From: an uncultured Oscillospiraceae bacterium
GTDB lineage: Bacteria > Bacillota > Clostridia > Oscillospirales > Oscillospiraceae
Length of the DNA stretch: 24,455 nucleotides
Reading direction: 5' to 3'
NCBI GenBank assembly: GCA_934646175.1
Contig: CAKUEI010000015.1
Coordinates: forward strand, 1 to 24,455
Program-made: the position numbers and the translations under genes
Notes under the pieces: generated by a model
Database searches by the model: none
Told to the model about the DNA's origin: nothing
What the model saw: the letters and a program-made list of their open reading frames with translations, nothing else
Shown: positions 11,001 to 16,549 of the stretch, one piece after another
Position numbering within the stretch: position 1 is the stretch's first letter
Layout: every line of letters starts with the position of its first letter

Positions 11001-11800
11001 GAGAGGTCATACCGGCGGGGGTCAAAGAACAGGGCGTTCAGGAGGCTCTCCGCGGAATCCACCGTGGGAGGCTCGCCGGGACGCAGCTTGCGGTAGATCT
11101 CCAGCAGGGCGTCTTCGTAATTCTTGCAGGCGTCTTTCTCCAGCGTGGCGACGATACGGGGGTCCTCACCGAACATCTCGATGATCTCGCCGTCCGTCCG
11201 GGGGCCCACGGCGCGGATGAGGCAGGTAACCGGCAGCTTGCGGTTCTTGTCGATGCGGACATAGAACACGTCGTTCAGGTCGGTCTCGTACTCCAGCCAG
11301 GCGCCGCGATAGGGGATCACAGTGGTGGCATAGGTCAGGTTGTCGACTTTATCCGCCGTTCTGGTATAGTAGATGCCGGGGCTGCGGACGATCTGGGAGA
11401 CGATGACGCGCTCGGCGCCGTTGATCACGAAGGTGCCGGCCTTGGTCATGATGGGGAAATCTCCCATGAAGATCTCCTGCTCCTTGATCTCCTCCGTCTC
11501 CTTGTTGCGCAGGCGCACCCGGACCTTGATGGGGGCCGCATACGTGGCGTCCCGCGCCTTGCATTCCTCTACGTCGTACTTGGGCTTTTCATCCATGGAG
11601 TAGTCGATGAAGGAAAGCTCCAGATTCCCGGCATAGTCGGTGATGGCGGCAACATCCTTGAATACTTCCCTCAGCCCTTTGTCCAGGAACCACTGGTAGG
11701 AATTCTTCTGGACCTCCAGCAGGTTGGGCATCTCCAGGATCTCTTCGTGGCGGGCAAAGCTTTTTCGCAGTGTCTTGCCATAGTAGACGTCCTTGACCAT
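8090..11800 (-). CDS. rpoB: RNA polymerase beta subunit
   Basis: Beta forms the other half of the catalytic core. The 1236-residue protein starts MVKDVYYGKTLRKSF and shows the rifampicin pocket at 484-515, with D493, H503 and S508 all as in sensitive enzymes, PIETPEGPNIGLI, and the catalytic-site region KMAGRHGNKGVVS. After the usual C-terminal clamp (GLNENGK... LALEAYGAAYTLQEIL region) the protein ends in an unusually acidic, low-complexity tail of about 75 residues, rich in D and E. An in-frame stop four codons upstream fixes the ATG; AAAGGA lies about 13 nt before it. In most Firmicutes rplJ-rplL precede rpoB; here a divergent degV-type gene does. Confidence 0.99.
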   Translation of the reverse strand: MVKDVYYGKTLRKSFARHEEILEMPNLLEVQKNSYQWFLDKGLREVFKDVAAITDYAGNLELSFIDYSMDEKPKYDVEECKARDATYAAPIKVRVRLRNKETEEIKEQEIFMGDFPIMTKAGTFVINGAERVIVSQIVRSPGIYYTRTADKVDNLTYATTVIPYRGAWLEYETDLNDVFYVRIDKNRKLPVTCLIRAVGPRTDGEIIEMFGEDPRIVATLEKDACKNYEDALLEIYRKLRPGEPPTVDSAESLLNALFFDPRRYDLSAVGRYKFNKKLAIHTRLAGQKLALPVADPETGEIIAEAGEVLTRERAQELENRGVNEATLQMEERLVKVFSNRMVDPAQFVSFDVETECGISEKVYYPMLKELMEQCAGDEEALKEAMRDHADDLVPKHIIVDDIMASINYLNCLACGTGTPDDIDHLGNRRLRCVGELLQNQFRIGFSRMERVIRERMTIQDLDIVTPQSLINIRPVTAAIKEFFGSSPLSQFMDQTNPLAELTHKRRMSALGPGGLSRDRASFDVRDVHYSHYGRLCPIETPEGPNIGLISYLATYARINGYGFIEAPYRKVDKATGKLTDQVEYMTADVEDQYIIAQATEPTDEEGRLLNARITCRHRNEIIEVDRENVDYIDVSPKMMVSVATAMIPFLENDDANRALMGANMQRQAVPLLRTEAPIVATGQEYKNCQDAEVAVLAEGDGEVTRVDARSVTVRYDDGQVVDYKLTKFLRSNHGTCINQRPIVSVGERVHAKDVLADGPSTCNGEIALGRNILMGFMTWEGYNYEDAVLLNERMVKDDVFTSIHIEEYETEARDTKLGPEEITRDIPNVGEDALKDLDERGIIRVGAEVHTGDILVGKVTPKGETDLTAEERLLRAIFGEKAREVRDTSLKVPHGESGIIVDVKVFTREAGDELSPGVNEVVRVYIAQKRKISVGDKMAGRHGNKGVVSRIMPQEDMPFLPDGTPLDIVLNPLGVPSRMNIGQVLEVHLGYAAKTLGWKVATPIFNGADEKDIQECLKMAGLNENGKSWLYDGRTGERFDNPVTVGYVYFLKLHHLVDDKIHARSTGPYSLVTQQPLGGKAQFGGQRFGEMEVWALEAYGAAYTLQEILTVKSDDVTGRVRTYEAIVKGHNVPKPGVPESFKVLIKELQSLCLDMKVLDAEGNEIELKDDEDDTAYQPGSRDNDDDFYFSAAEDDFSAAGFTMKEGSDDNEVVTDAEDDEDDVLGGDDEFSDGDDE

Positions 11801-11835
11801 TTGGCTTGATCATCCTTTCCTGTTTCATTGGAAGC

Positions 11836-11855
11836 GCCAGGTGCGAACACCCGGC
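11836..11855 (-). promoter_or_regulatory. UUCG-capped hairpin in rpoB leader
   Basis: On the minus strand GCCGGGTG-TTCG-CACCTGGC, an 8-bp stem (one G-U) with a UUCG loop, lies within the ~160-nt leader, about 35 nt before the rpoB ATG. No T-run follows, so it is not a terminator. It may stabilise the mRNA or regulate translation; no known leader class is recognised. Confidence 0.5.
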
Positions 11856-11967
11856 ATTGTGGATACTTTTTAAGTCATCATCTTGTGTTTCCCACCGTGC
11901 TGTGTTATACTTTGTACAGTGAATGTGGGGAACTGCGATTTGACGCAAGAAGCTATAAAAGCATTTT

Positions 11968-11996
11968 AATATACCATGTATTTATTCTTTTGTCAA
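11968..11996 (-). promoter_or_regulatory. Sigma-A promoter of rpoBC
   Basis: Perfect TTGACA (11991-11996 on minus), 17-nt spacer, TATATT (11968-11973). The start would lie near 11961, giving a leader of about 160 nt. This supplies rpoBC with its own promoter in the absence of rplJL upstream. Confidence 0.88.
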
Positions 11997-12009
11997 TTGG
12001 TTCTACAAG

Positions 12010-12037
12010 AAAAGCCGGAATTTTTCCGGCTTTTTTC
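12010..12037. terminator. Orphan bidirectional terminator between divergent promoters
   Basis: AAAAGCCGGAA-TTT-TTCCGGCTTTT, an 11-bp stem, with T-runs on both strands (TTTTTTC on plus, TTTTCTT on minus). It lies between the rpoB and degV promoters and has no gene ending into it from either side. Confidence 0.7.
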
Positions 12038-12108
12038 TTTTAAAGTCACAGGACCGCCGCACGTTTGCCTCCTTTTAATGAAAATTCCGCCGAAAGTCTA
12101 TTTTTTAC

Positions 12109-12137
12109 GTGACAAGGATCGGGTTTTCATGTAAAAT
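12109..12137 (+). promoter_or_regulatory. Promoter of degV-type gene
   Basis: GTGACA (12109-12114), 17-nt spacer, TAAAAT (12132-12137), about 40 nt before the start codon; AGAGAGGA then lies 10 nt before the ATG. Confidence 0.7.
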
Positions 12138-12178
12138 GTGCCTGGAAACAAACAAAAGAAAGAGAGGAACTGTTTCCC

Positions 12179-13057
12179 ATGATTCCCTATGTGATCTTTA
12201 CCGACGGCGGTGCATCCATGCCAGCCGGCTTCTGCCAAAAAAACGGCGTATACAGCATTCCCATGGACTATCTGCTGAATGAAGAGCCGTTCCAGTTTTC
12301 TCCCGGTGCCGACGATTCCGAGGCCCTGTGTGCCGGTTTTTATGACGCTCTGCGCGGCGGCGCGTCCATCTCCACCAGCCAGATCACCCTGTTTCAGTAC
12401 GAGTCCGTTTTCGCCCCCGTTCTGGAGCAGGGGCTGGATATTCTCTACTGCTGCTTTTCCAGCGGCCTTTCCGCTACCTGGCAGATGGCCCAGCAGGCCC
12501 TTGCTTCCCTGAAAGAGCGCTTCCCCGACCGCAGGCTCCGCTTTGTGGACACCCTGAGTGCCGCGGCCGGGCAGGGCGTTTTCGTCCAGCAGGCCGTCCG
12601 CAATCAGCGCTCCGGCATGTCCCTGGATGAGAACGCGGACTGGCTGCAGGGGCATGCCCTTCAGTGCTGTCACTGGTTCACGGTGAGCGACTTGAACTTT
12701 CTGAAGCGCGGTGGCCGCGTCTCCCCCACGGTGGCGTTTTTCGGCAGCAAGCTGAACATCCGCCCCATGCTGCTGATTGACGATAACGGCAAGTTGGCGG
12801 TCTATGGCAAGACCCGTGGGCAGGCCGCCAGCATGGATGACCTCATCAAGCATCTGAATGCAGCCCTGGACCCCTCCCTGACAGGCAGCATCTGGCTGGA
12901 TTACGCCGGCGTGCCCAAGCTGGGCGAGGAATTGAAGGAGCTTGTGCAGAAGGCCGCTCCCAAGGCTGAGGTGGTGCCTGTGCCCCTCTCCCCCATCATC
13001 GGCGCCCATACGGGGCCGGGTATGCTGAGCGTCTGCCACTTTGGCACCCATCGCTGA
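12179..13057 (+). CDS. DegV-family fatty-acid-binding protein (FakB-like)
   Basis: DegV proteins bind a fatty acid in a buried pocket; the FakB members present it to the kinase FakA, which makes acyl-phosphate for phospholipid synthesis. The 292-residue protein has the family pattern: ISTSQIT (64-70, carboxylate-binding TSQ), CFSSGLSATWQ (92-102), FLKRGGRVS (174-182), LNIRPML (192-198) and PIIGAHTGPG (272-281). Length is normal. It stands as a single-gene unit with promoter and terminator, divergent from rpoB. No fakA partner is in the window, so its exact role is inferred from the family. Confidence 0.9.
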   Translation: MIPYVIFTDGGASMPAGFCQKNGVYSIPMDYLLNEEPFQFSPGADDSEALCAGFYDALRGGASISTSQITLFQYESVFAPVLEQGLDILYCCFSSGLSATWQMAQQALASLKERFPDRRLRFVDTLSAAAGQGVFVQQAVRNQRSGMSLDENADWLQGHALQCCHWFTVSDLNFLKRGGRVSPTVAFFGSKLNIRPMLLIDDNGKLAVYGKTRGQAASMDDLIKHLNAALDPSLTGSIWLDYAGVPKLGEELKELVQKAAPKAEVVPVPLSPIIGAHTGPGMLSVCHFGTHR

Positions 13058-13079
13058 TTTGTAACTTTTCTTTTCCGAA

Positions 13080-13116
13080 AGCTGTGCATCCTTTCGTCGG
13101 GGTGCACAGTTTTTTA
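13080..13116 (+). terminator. Intrinsic terminator after degV-type gene
   Basis: CTGTGCATCC pairs with GGGGTGCACAG over 10 bp (one T-G) around a 7-nt loop, followed by TTTTTT. Confidence 0.88.
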
Positions 13117-13139
13117 TTATGTAATGCAGCACTTCGCCA

Positions 13140-13158
13140 GTTCACAGATTGTTCACAG
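13140..13158 (+). repeat. Two direct GTTCACAG repeats upstream of promoter
   Basis: GTTCACAG at 13140-13147 and again at 13151-13158, an 11-bp period, ending 8 bp before the -35 box. The spacing of one helical turn suggests a site for an activator bound side by side; purely positional inference. Confidence 0.4.
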
Positions 13159-13166
13159 GATGGGAA

Positions 13167-13195
13167 TTGACAGCCCGGAAACAATGTGTTACAAT
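13167..13195 (+). promoter_or_regulatory. Sigma-A promoter of 13226 gene and NlpC/P60 gene
   Basis: Perfect TTGACA (13167-13172), 17-nt spacer, TACAAT (13190-13195); start near 13202, 24 nt before the ATG. Confidence 0.88.
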
Positions 13196-13225
13196 TTGGT
13201 TACAGTTTTTTATGGAGGTGTCAGC

Positions 13226-13516
13226 ATGGCTGATGCAAATATCCCGCTGACTTATAAAGGCCGCCCCCTGCGCCGGAAGGATAACCTGATTTATTTCGGC
13301 ACCATGGCGGAGAAATATATTATCATGCTTCAAATCCTGGATACCAAGAAGGAAAATGATCTGAACGTTGCCACCCGCGTTTCCGTTCAGCTTCAGCTGA
13401 CCGACCCCGACCTGAAAAGCCGGGACCGCGTGGTGAAGAAAACCGAAAAAGACAGCCTTTACGCCGCCATGGATGTGGCCGCCGTGTGGCTTGACCGGGC
13501 GCTGGCTTCCAAGTAA
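13226..13516 (+). CDS. Small conserved-looking protein of unknown function
   Basis: A 96-residue cytoplasmic protein with no signal peptide or membrane segment. GGAGGTG lies 5 nt before the ATG; a longer reading from 13124 would start upstream of the promoter and is rejected. The sequence is mixed alpha/beta in character (NLIYFGTMAEKYIIMLQIL, then TRVSVQLQLTDPDL, then a C-terminal helix ending in WLDRALASK), with many charged residues. I recognise no domain. It has its own strong promoter and precedes the secreted NlpC/P60 gene by 66 nt without a terminator, so the two are probably cotranscribed. Confidence 0.85.
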   Translation: MADANIPLTYKGRPLRRKDNLIYFGTMAEKYIIMLQILDTKKENDLNVATRVSVQLQLTDPDLKSRDRVVKKTEKDSLYAAMDVAAVWLDRALASK

Positions 13517-13582
13517 GGCCGCTTCCCCGACTCCGTTCCTACCCGCTCCCGACAGAGAATCAGAAAGTGGAGGTTGATTCCA

Positions 13583-14467
13583 ATGGCTACCCTGTCCCAG
13601 AAGCTCACCCGGACTCTGATCACTGCGACCGCCCTTGCCGCGATGTGCATCGGCTCTGCCGCGTTCGCCGTCGACGGTGTCGGCACCGTCACCTCCTCCA
13701 GCCTGCGTATGCGTTCCACCGCCTCCAACAGCGGCGAAGTGGTAGACGTTCTGGCGCAGGACACCGAGGTTCTGGTCCTCTCCGAGGAGAACGGCTGGTA
13801 CCGCGTTCTGCATAACGGAACGGAGGGTTTCCTGGCCGCGGATCACATCAATCTGGATGAAGCTCTGGGCAACGGCCGCGTCACCGCGGACAAGCTGACG
13901 GTGCACAGCGGCGCAGGCATTACATACACCTCCACCGGCACTCTGAACAAGGGCACCGTGGTGGAGGTCACCGGTTCCGAAGGCGACTGGCTCACGATCT
14001 CCTGGAACGGAATCGAAGGCTATGTCAGCGTGAAAGAACTTGAATTGACGGAGGATGCTGTTTCCGAGCCGCCCAAGGCGGCGGAAGTGACCGCTGTGAA
14101 AGAGGTCTCCACGGCCAGCAAACTGGCTGCTACCGCGCGTAAGTATCTGGGCTGCCGTTATTCTTACGGCTCCGCCGGTCCCAACAAGTTTGACTGTTCC
14201 GGCTTTACCATGTATGTTTTCAAGCAGTACGGCATCTCTCTCCCCCACACCGCCGTTGGCCAGCGCCGCAGCGGCACCGCAGTTTCCAAGAGCAACCTGC
14301 AGGTGGGCGATCTGGTGTTCTTCCTGGGCACCAGCCATGTGGGCATTTACCTCGGGGGCGGTCAGTTCATCCACGCCTCCACCACCAACTATAATGTGAC
14401 TATCAACTCCCTGAACAGCGGCTACTGGGCCAACCACTATTCCGGTGCCTGCCGCGTGCTCCGCTGA
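13583..14467 (+). CDS. Secreted SH3b-SH3b-NlpC/P60 peptidoglycan endopeptidase
   Basis: A cell-wall hydrolase of the NlpC/P60 family, which cleaves peptide bonds in peptidoglycan stems. The 294 residues comprise a signal peptide (1-29, with cleavage expected after SAAFA), two bacterial SH3 domains (about 33-92 and 97-155, each with a W-x-x-I/V and an EGF/EGYV turn), a short linker, and a C-terminal NlpC/P60 domain (about 180-294). The catalytic Cys lies in DCSGFT (C205), the His in SHVGIYLG (H252) and a third polar residue is H264 in FIHAS. GTGGAGG lies 9 nt before the ATG. It closes a two-gene operon and is followed by a strong terminator. Confidence 0.95.
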   Translation: MATLSQKLTRTLITATALAAMCIGSAAFAVDGVGTVTSSSLRMRSTASNSGEVVDVLAQDTEVLVLSEENGWYRVLHNGTEGFLAADHINLDEALGNGRVTADKLTVHSGAGITYTSTGTLNKGTVVEVTGSEGDWLTISWNGIEGYVSVKELELTEDAVSEPPKAAEVTAVKEVSTASKLAATARKYLGCRYSYGSAGPNKFDCSGFTMYVFKQYGISLPHTAVGQRRSGTAVSKSNLQVGDLVFFLGTSHVGIYLGGGQFIHASTTNYNVTINSLNSGYWANHYSGACRVLR

Positions 14468-14479
14468 TTTTGCATTCTC

Positions 14480-14512
14480 GTTCCCGGTGCAAGCTGCACC
14501 GGGAACTTTTTT
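14480..14512 (+). terminator. Intrinsic terminator after NlpC/P60 gene
   Basis: Perfect 12-bp stem GTTCCCGGTGCA / TGCACCGGGAAC with an AGC loop, followed by TTTTTT. Confidence 0.95.
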
Positions 14513-14546
14513 GTTCAAAAGGTGCTTAAATCAACATACGGTTCTG

Positions 14547-14586
14547 AGAAGTGCGCTAACTACTTGTTAGCGCACTTCTTCTTTTG
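14547..14586 (+). terminator. Second long hairpin in the 14468-14801 gap
   Basis: A perfect 14-bp stem AGAAGTGCGCTAAC / GTTAGCGCACTTCT with a TACTT loop, followed on plus by TCTTTTG. It may be a back-up terminator. On the minus strand it spans the stop codon of a possible short reading frame (MESFNSDVQ..., 28 codons, 14567-14653) which has no convincing ribosome binding site and which I do not call a gene. Confidence 0.45.
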
Positions 14587-14639
14587 CGGAATCTCGCTTC
14601 ATATATTTCCCCTTTTTCAGCAAAATCTGAACATCAGAA

Positions 14640-14668
14640 TTGAAGCTTTCCATTTCCCGTGATACAAT
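14640..14668 (+). promoter_or_regulatory. Promoter-like site with no gene downstream
   Basis: TTGAAG (14640-14645), 17-nt spacer, TACAAT (14663-14668) on plus. No plus-strand gene follows; the next element is the 16-bp hairpin at 14711-14748. It could drive a short RNA or be fortuitous. Confidence 0.35.
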
Positions 14669-14702
14669 AGAACTGTGACACAAATACATAACACGCAGAA
14701 AA

Positions 14703-14748
14703 TGAATAAAAGCAAAAGGCTCCCTCAGTTCAGAGGGAGCCTTTTGCT
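14703..14748 (-). terminator. Intrinsic terminator of the 14802 gene
   Basis: A perfect 16-bp stem (AGCAAAAGGCTCCCTC and its complement) with a 6-nt loop. On the minus strand it is followed by TTTTATTC and so ends transcription from the 14802-15221 gene. Confidence 0.88.
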
Positions 14749-14801
14749 GCTCATATAGAGGATCGCTTCGACCTAAGCCGTGCTTTCCCTTTTCGGAGAA
14801 A

Positions 14802-15221
14802 TCACTCCTCCGTCTTGTTCTCCTCCTGGGATCCCTCACTGCAGCCACAGCCGCAGCCGCAGTCCGCGGGCTCTTCGGCGGCGGGCGCCTCCGTCACTTC
14901 CGTCTCCACGGCAGCGGCGGCACCACACTCCTCGGCGGGCGCACCGGACTTTTTCAGCTCCTCCAGGCGCGCCTTGTTGGCGGCAATATTGGCCTTGGCA
15001 GCCGTCACCTTCTCGCACAGGTCGGAATAGGCCGCATCGGGAGCCGCGCCCTTTTCGGCGTAGTACAGCTTGCCCAACTCGATATAAGCCTTCTTGATGG
15101 TGTCTTCCTCCGCCAGGTTGGAAGCCTTCAGCTTGGCGATCTCCGCCACCTGTTTCGTCTTGGCAGCGCCGCTCTGAGCCAGGTCGGTGACCTTTTCCTT
15201 CAAATTGTCAAACAGTGCCAT
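14802..15221 (-). CDS. Helical protein with Cys-rich acidic tail, unknown function
   Basis: A 139-residue protein, cytoplasmic as far as visible. Residues 1-92 are heptad-like and lysine/alanine-rich (LFDNLKEKVTDLAQSGAAK... and AKANIAANKARLEELKK), with IKKAYIELGKLYYAEKG in the middle, a pattern I have seen in uncharacterised clostridial proteins that often end in a zinc ribbon. Here the C-terminus is instead an Ala/Glu-rich linker followed by four alternating cysteines (C121, C123, C125, C127) in an acidic tail, a possible metal-binding end. AAGGAGG precedes the ATG. It has its own promoter and terminator. Function unknown. Confidence 0.85.
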   Translation of the reverse strand: MALFDNLKEKVTDLAQSGAAKTKQVAEIAKLKASNLAEEDTIKKAYIELGKLYYAEKGAAPDAAYSDLCEKVTAAKANIAANKARLEELKKSGAPAEECGAAAAVETEVTEAPAAEEPADCGCGCGCSEGSQEENKTEE

Positions 15222-15265
15222 AAAAATGACCTCCTTACATGGTTTCGTTTTCCGGGGTTGCCCTT

Positions 15266-15294
15266 ATTCTATACTTTTCCGGTACCCAGCGCAA
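15266..15294 (-). promoter_or_regulatory. Promoter of the 14802 gene
   Basis: On minus, TTGCGC (15289-15294), 17-nt spacer, TAGAAT (15266-15271); start about 40 nt before the ATG at 15221. Confidence 0.6.
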
Positions 15295-15391
15295 CCACAT
15301 CGGGCGGAATTTAATCCTATTTTTAACCGAATTCTCACTGTTTTTCAAAATAAGGTCGCAGAAACACCCAGTTCTCTTCCGTATTCCGCCG

Positions 15392-15970
15392 TTACCACGG
15401 CTGATCCCGGTAAGGTGTATCCTCCACGCCCTTTTCCCAAAGGCGCTGCACCATTTGGTCCAGAACGCCACGCCACAGCCATCGGAACCATCCAGCCCTC
15501 CCGAACCATTTCACAATGGTAGGACTGACCGCATAGTAAGCATGAATAAACGCTCTGCCCAGTGCAGCGGCGGCCAGGGTGTCATCCCGGAACCGGCGCA
15601 GCATCCACACCTCCGGGCAGTCGTAGGAGCCGTATACGCAGGTCGCCACATAGCACCCCTGCTTGTCGCTGTGATGATAGCCGAACATACCGGGTTCGCT
15701 GGAGCCGACAGAGCGGCCCCGGCTGTCCGTATGGCGGTAGCTTCCGAACAGGCCGGGCTCCGAGCGGCCAATTCTTCGACCATAGTCGTCGTAGTGATCG
15801 TAGCCGCCGAATAGGCCCGGGTCGGAATGGCCGACCCGCCTGCCATGCGCGTCATAGTTGGTGTACCCGCCGAACAGCCCCGGCTCACTGCGGCCCACTT
15901 CCCTGCCGTGCTCATCGTAATGGTGAATGGTGCCGAACAATCCCGGTTCACTTTTCCCTCTGTTTGCCAT
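15392..15970 (-). CDS. 21-residue tandem-repeat protein with CFI-box-like C-terminus
   Basis: A 192-residue protein in two parts. Residues 5-88 are four tandem copies of a 21-residue unit, consensus G-R-S-E-P-G-L-F-G-G-Y-x-x-Y-D-x-x-G-R-R-V, with a partial fifth to about 99. Residues 106-155 (CYVATCVYGSYDCPEVWMLR, then FRDD, LGRAFIHAYYAVSP) match the pattern of the CFI-box C-terminal domain, a short module found at the end of many unrelated bacterial proteins; an aromatic tail (WFRWLWRG) follows. No signal peptide. AAGGAGG lies 10 nt before the ATG. The repeats look like a surface- or partner-binding scaffold, but function is unknown. No terminator is evident after it. Confidence 0.85.
   Translation of the reverse strand: MANRGKSEPGLFGTIHHYDEHGREVGRSEPGLFGGYTNYDAHGRRVGHSDPGLFGGYDHYDDYGRRIGRSEPGLFGSYRHTDSRGRSVGSSEPGMFGYHHSDKQGCYVATCVYGSYDCPEVWMLRRFRDDTLAAAALGRAFIHAYYAVSPTIVKWFGRAGWFRWLWRGVLDQMVQRLWEKGVEDTPYRDQPW
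15674..15958 (-). repeat. 63-bp tandem coding repeat (4 full + 1 partial)
   Basis: In-frame tandem repeat within the 15392-15970 gene; each 63-bp unit encodes GRSEPGLFG plus 12 more variable residues. Codons differ between copies, so the array is old rather than freshly amplified. Confidence 0.9.
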
Positions 15971-15993
15971 TGCCCTTTCCTCCTTCGATGCAG

Positions 15994-16042
15994 TTCCTGT
16001 CTGCTACAGGAAGATCATACCGCTATCTGTGTCCCATAAACA
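15994..16042 (-). promoter_or_regulatory. Weak promoter with operator-like inverted repeat, 15392 gene
   Basis: On minus, TATGAT (16014-16019) is a fair -10; the -35 17 nt upstream (TGTTTA) is poor, so an activator or alternative sigma factor may be needed. An inverted repeat TTCCTGT-5 nt-ACAGGAA (15994-16012) lies over the expected start site. Confidence 0.35.
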
Positions 16043-16056
16043 GGACTTTTCGCGGG

Positions 16057-16091
16057 CCGAAGAAAAAAGAAAAACACGACTTTCGTCGTGT
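16057..16091 (-). terminator. Terminator-like hairpin with GAAA loop
   Basis: On minus, ACACGAC-GAAA-GTCGTGT followed by TTTTTCTTTTTTC. No protein gene ends here; the nearest upstream minus-strand transcript is the tRNA, which already has its own terminator at 16207-16250. Confidence 0.75.
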
Positions 16092-16136
16092 CTTGCTGTA
16101 ACAGGCTAGCAGTTATAGATAGACGCCCGTCTTATT

Positions 16137-16171
16137 CCAAACCGAAGCCCAGCGCAGCGGATTCGGTTTGG
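16137..16171 (-). repeat. Inverted repeat CCAAACCGAA...TTCGGTTTGG
   Basis: A perfect 10-bp stem around a 15-nt GC-rich interior, lying between the tRNA terminator and the terminator at 16057-16091. It could be a REP-like element or the body of a small RNA; I see no reading frame in 15971-16250 worth calling. Confidence 0.5.
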
Positions 16172-16206
16172 AGAGGAGAAGCAAGGAAGCGGGCGGATGA
16201 TGTTTT

Positions 16207-16250
16207 TGAAGAAAAAAGAACGTCGGAGCAAAGCGTACTTTACTCCGACG
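16207..16250 (-). terminator. Terminator of tRNA-Leu
   Basis: On minus, CGTCGGAG and CTCCGACG pair (8 bp) with further AAAG/CTTT pairing inside, directly after the tRNA CCA end, followed by TTCTTTTTTC. Confidence 0.9.
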
Positions 16251-16337
16251 TGGTGCGCGAGGCGGGAGTCGAACCCGCACGTCCTTGCGAACACTGGCAC
16301 CTGAAGCCAGCGAGTCTACCAATTCCACCACTCGCGC
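16251..16337 (-). tRNA. tRNA-Leu (anticodon CAG), CCA encoded
   Basis: An 87-nt cloverleaf: acceptor arm GCGCGAG / CTCGCGC with discriminator A and encoded CCA (16251-16253), D-arm with TTGGTAGAC, anticodon stem CTGGC / GCCAG with loop TTCAGGT (anticodon CAG, reads CUG), a long variable arm typical of class II leucine tRNA, and a T-arm with GGTTCGACTCC. It stands alone with its own promoter and terminator. Confidence 0.97.
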
Positions 16338-16368
16338 AAGCGGTGTTGCACTGTTCAGCGCAAGAATT

Positions 16369-16397
16369 ATATTACCACTCCGTGAGTGGTTTGTCAA
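16369..16397 (-). promoter_or_regulatory. Promoter of tRNA-Leu with palindromic spacer
   Basis: On minus, perfect TTGACA (16392-16397), 17-nt spacer, TAATAT (16369-16374). The spacer consists almost entirely of the inverted repeat ACCACTC-CGT-GAGTGGT (16374-16390), which overlaps the edge of the -10 box. Confidence 0.8.
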
Positions 16398-16462
16398 CAC
16401 TTTTCTGCAATTTTTTCTAACCTTTCTATTTTGGTACGGTTCTGCTTTTTCCTCCCTTTCGG

Positions 16463-16491
16463 TGGAAAGTTTTTCGGTTTTGTGATATGAT
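16463..16491 (+). promoter_or_regulatory. Probable promoter of flavoenzyme-acetyltransferase operon
   Basis: TGGAAA (16463-16468), 17-nt spacer, TATGAT (16486-16491), about 58 nt before the ATG at 16550. The -35 is only moderately good. Confidence 0.5.
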
Positions 16492-16549
16492 TTTCTTAAC
16501 TCTGATTCGACCACTGGGGTCACTCTTATACGGAAAGGAAGCTGCAGCC

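Noticed and set aside
14567..14848. 93-codon minus frame in the gap after the NlpC/P60 gene
   Set aside because: It spans a terminator and the end of another gene, and its only plausible internal start (MESFNSDVQ) lacks a good ribosome binding site; no family recognised.
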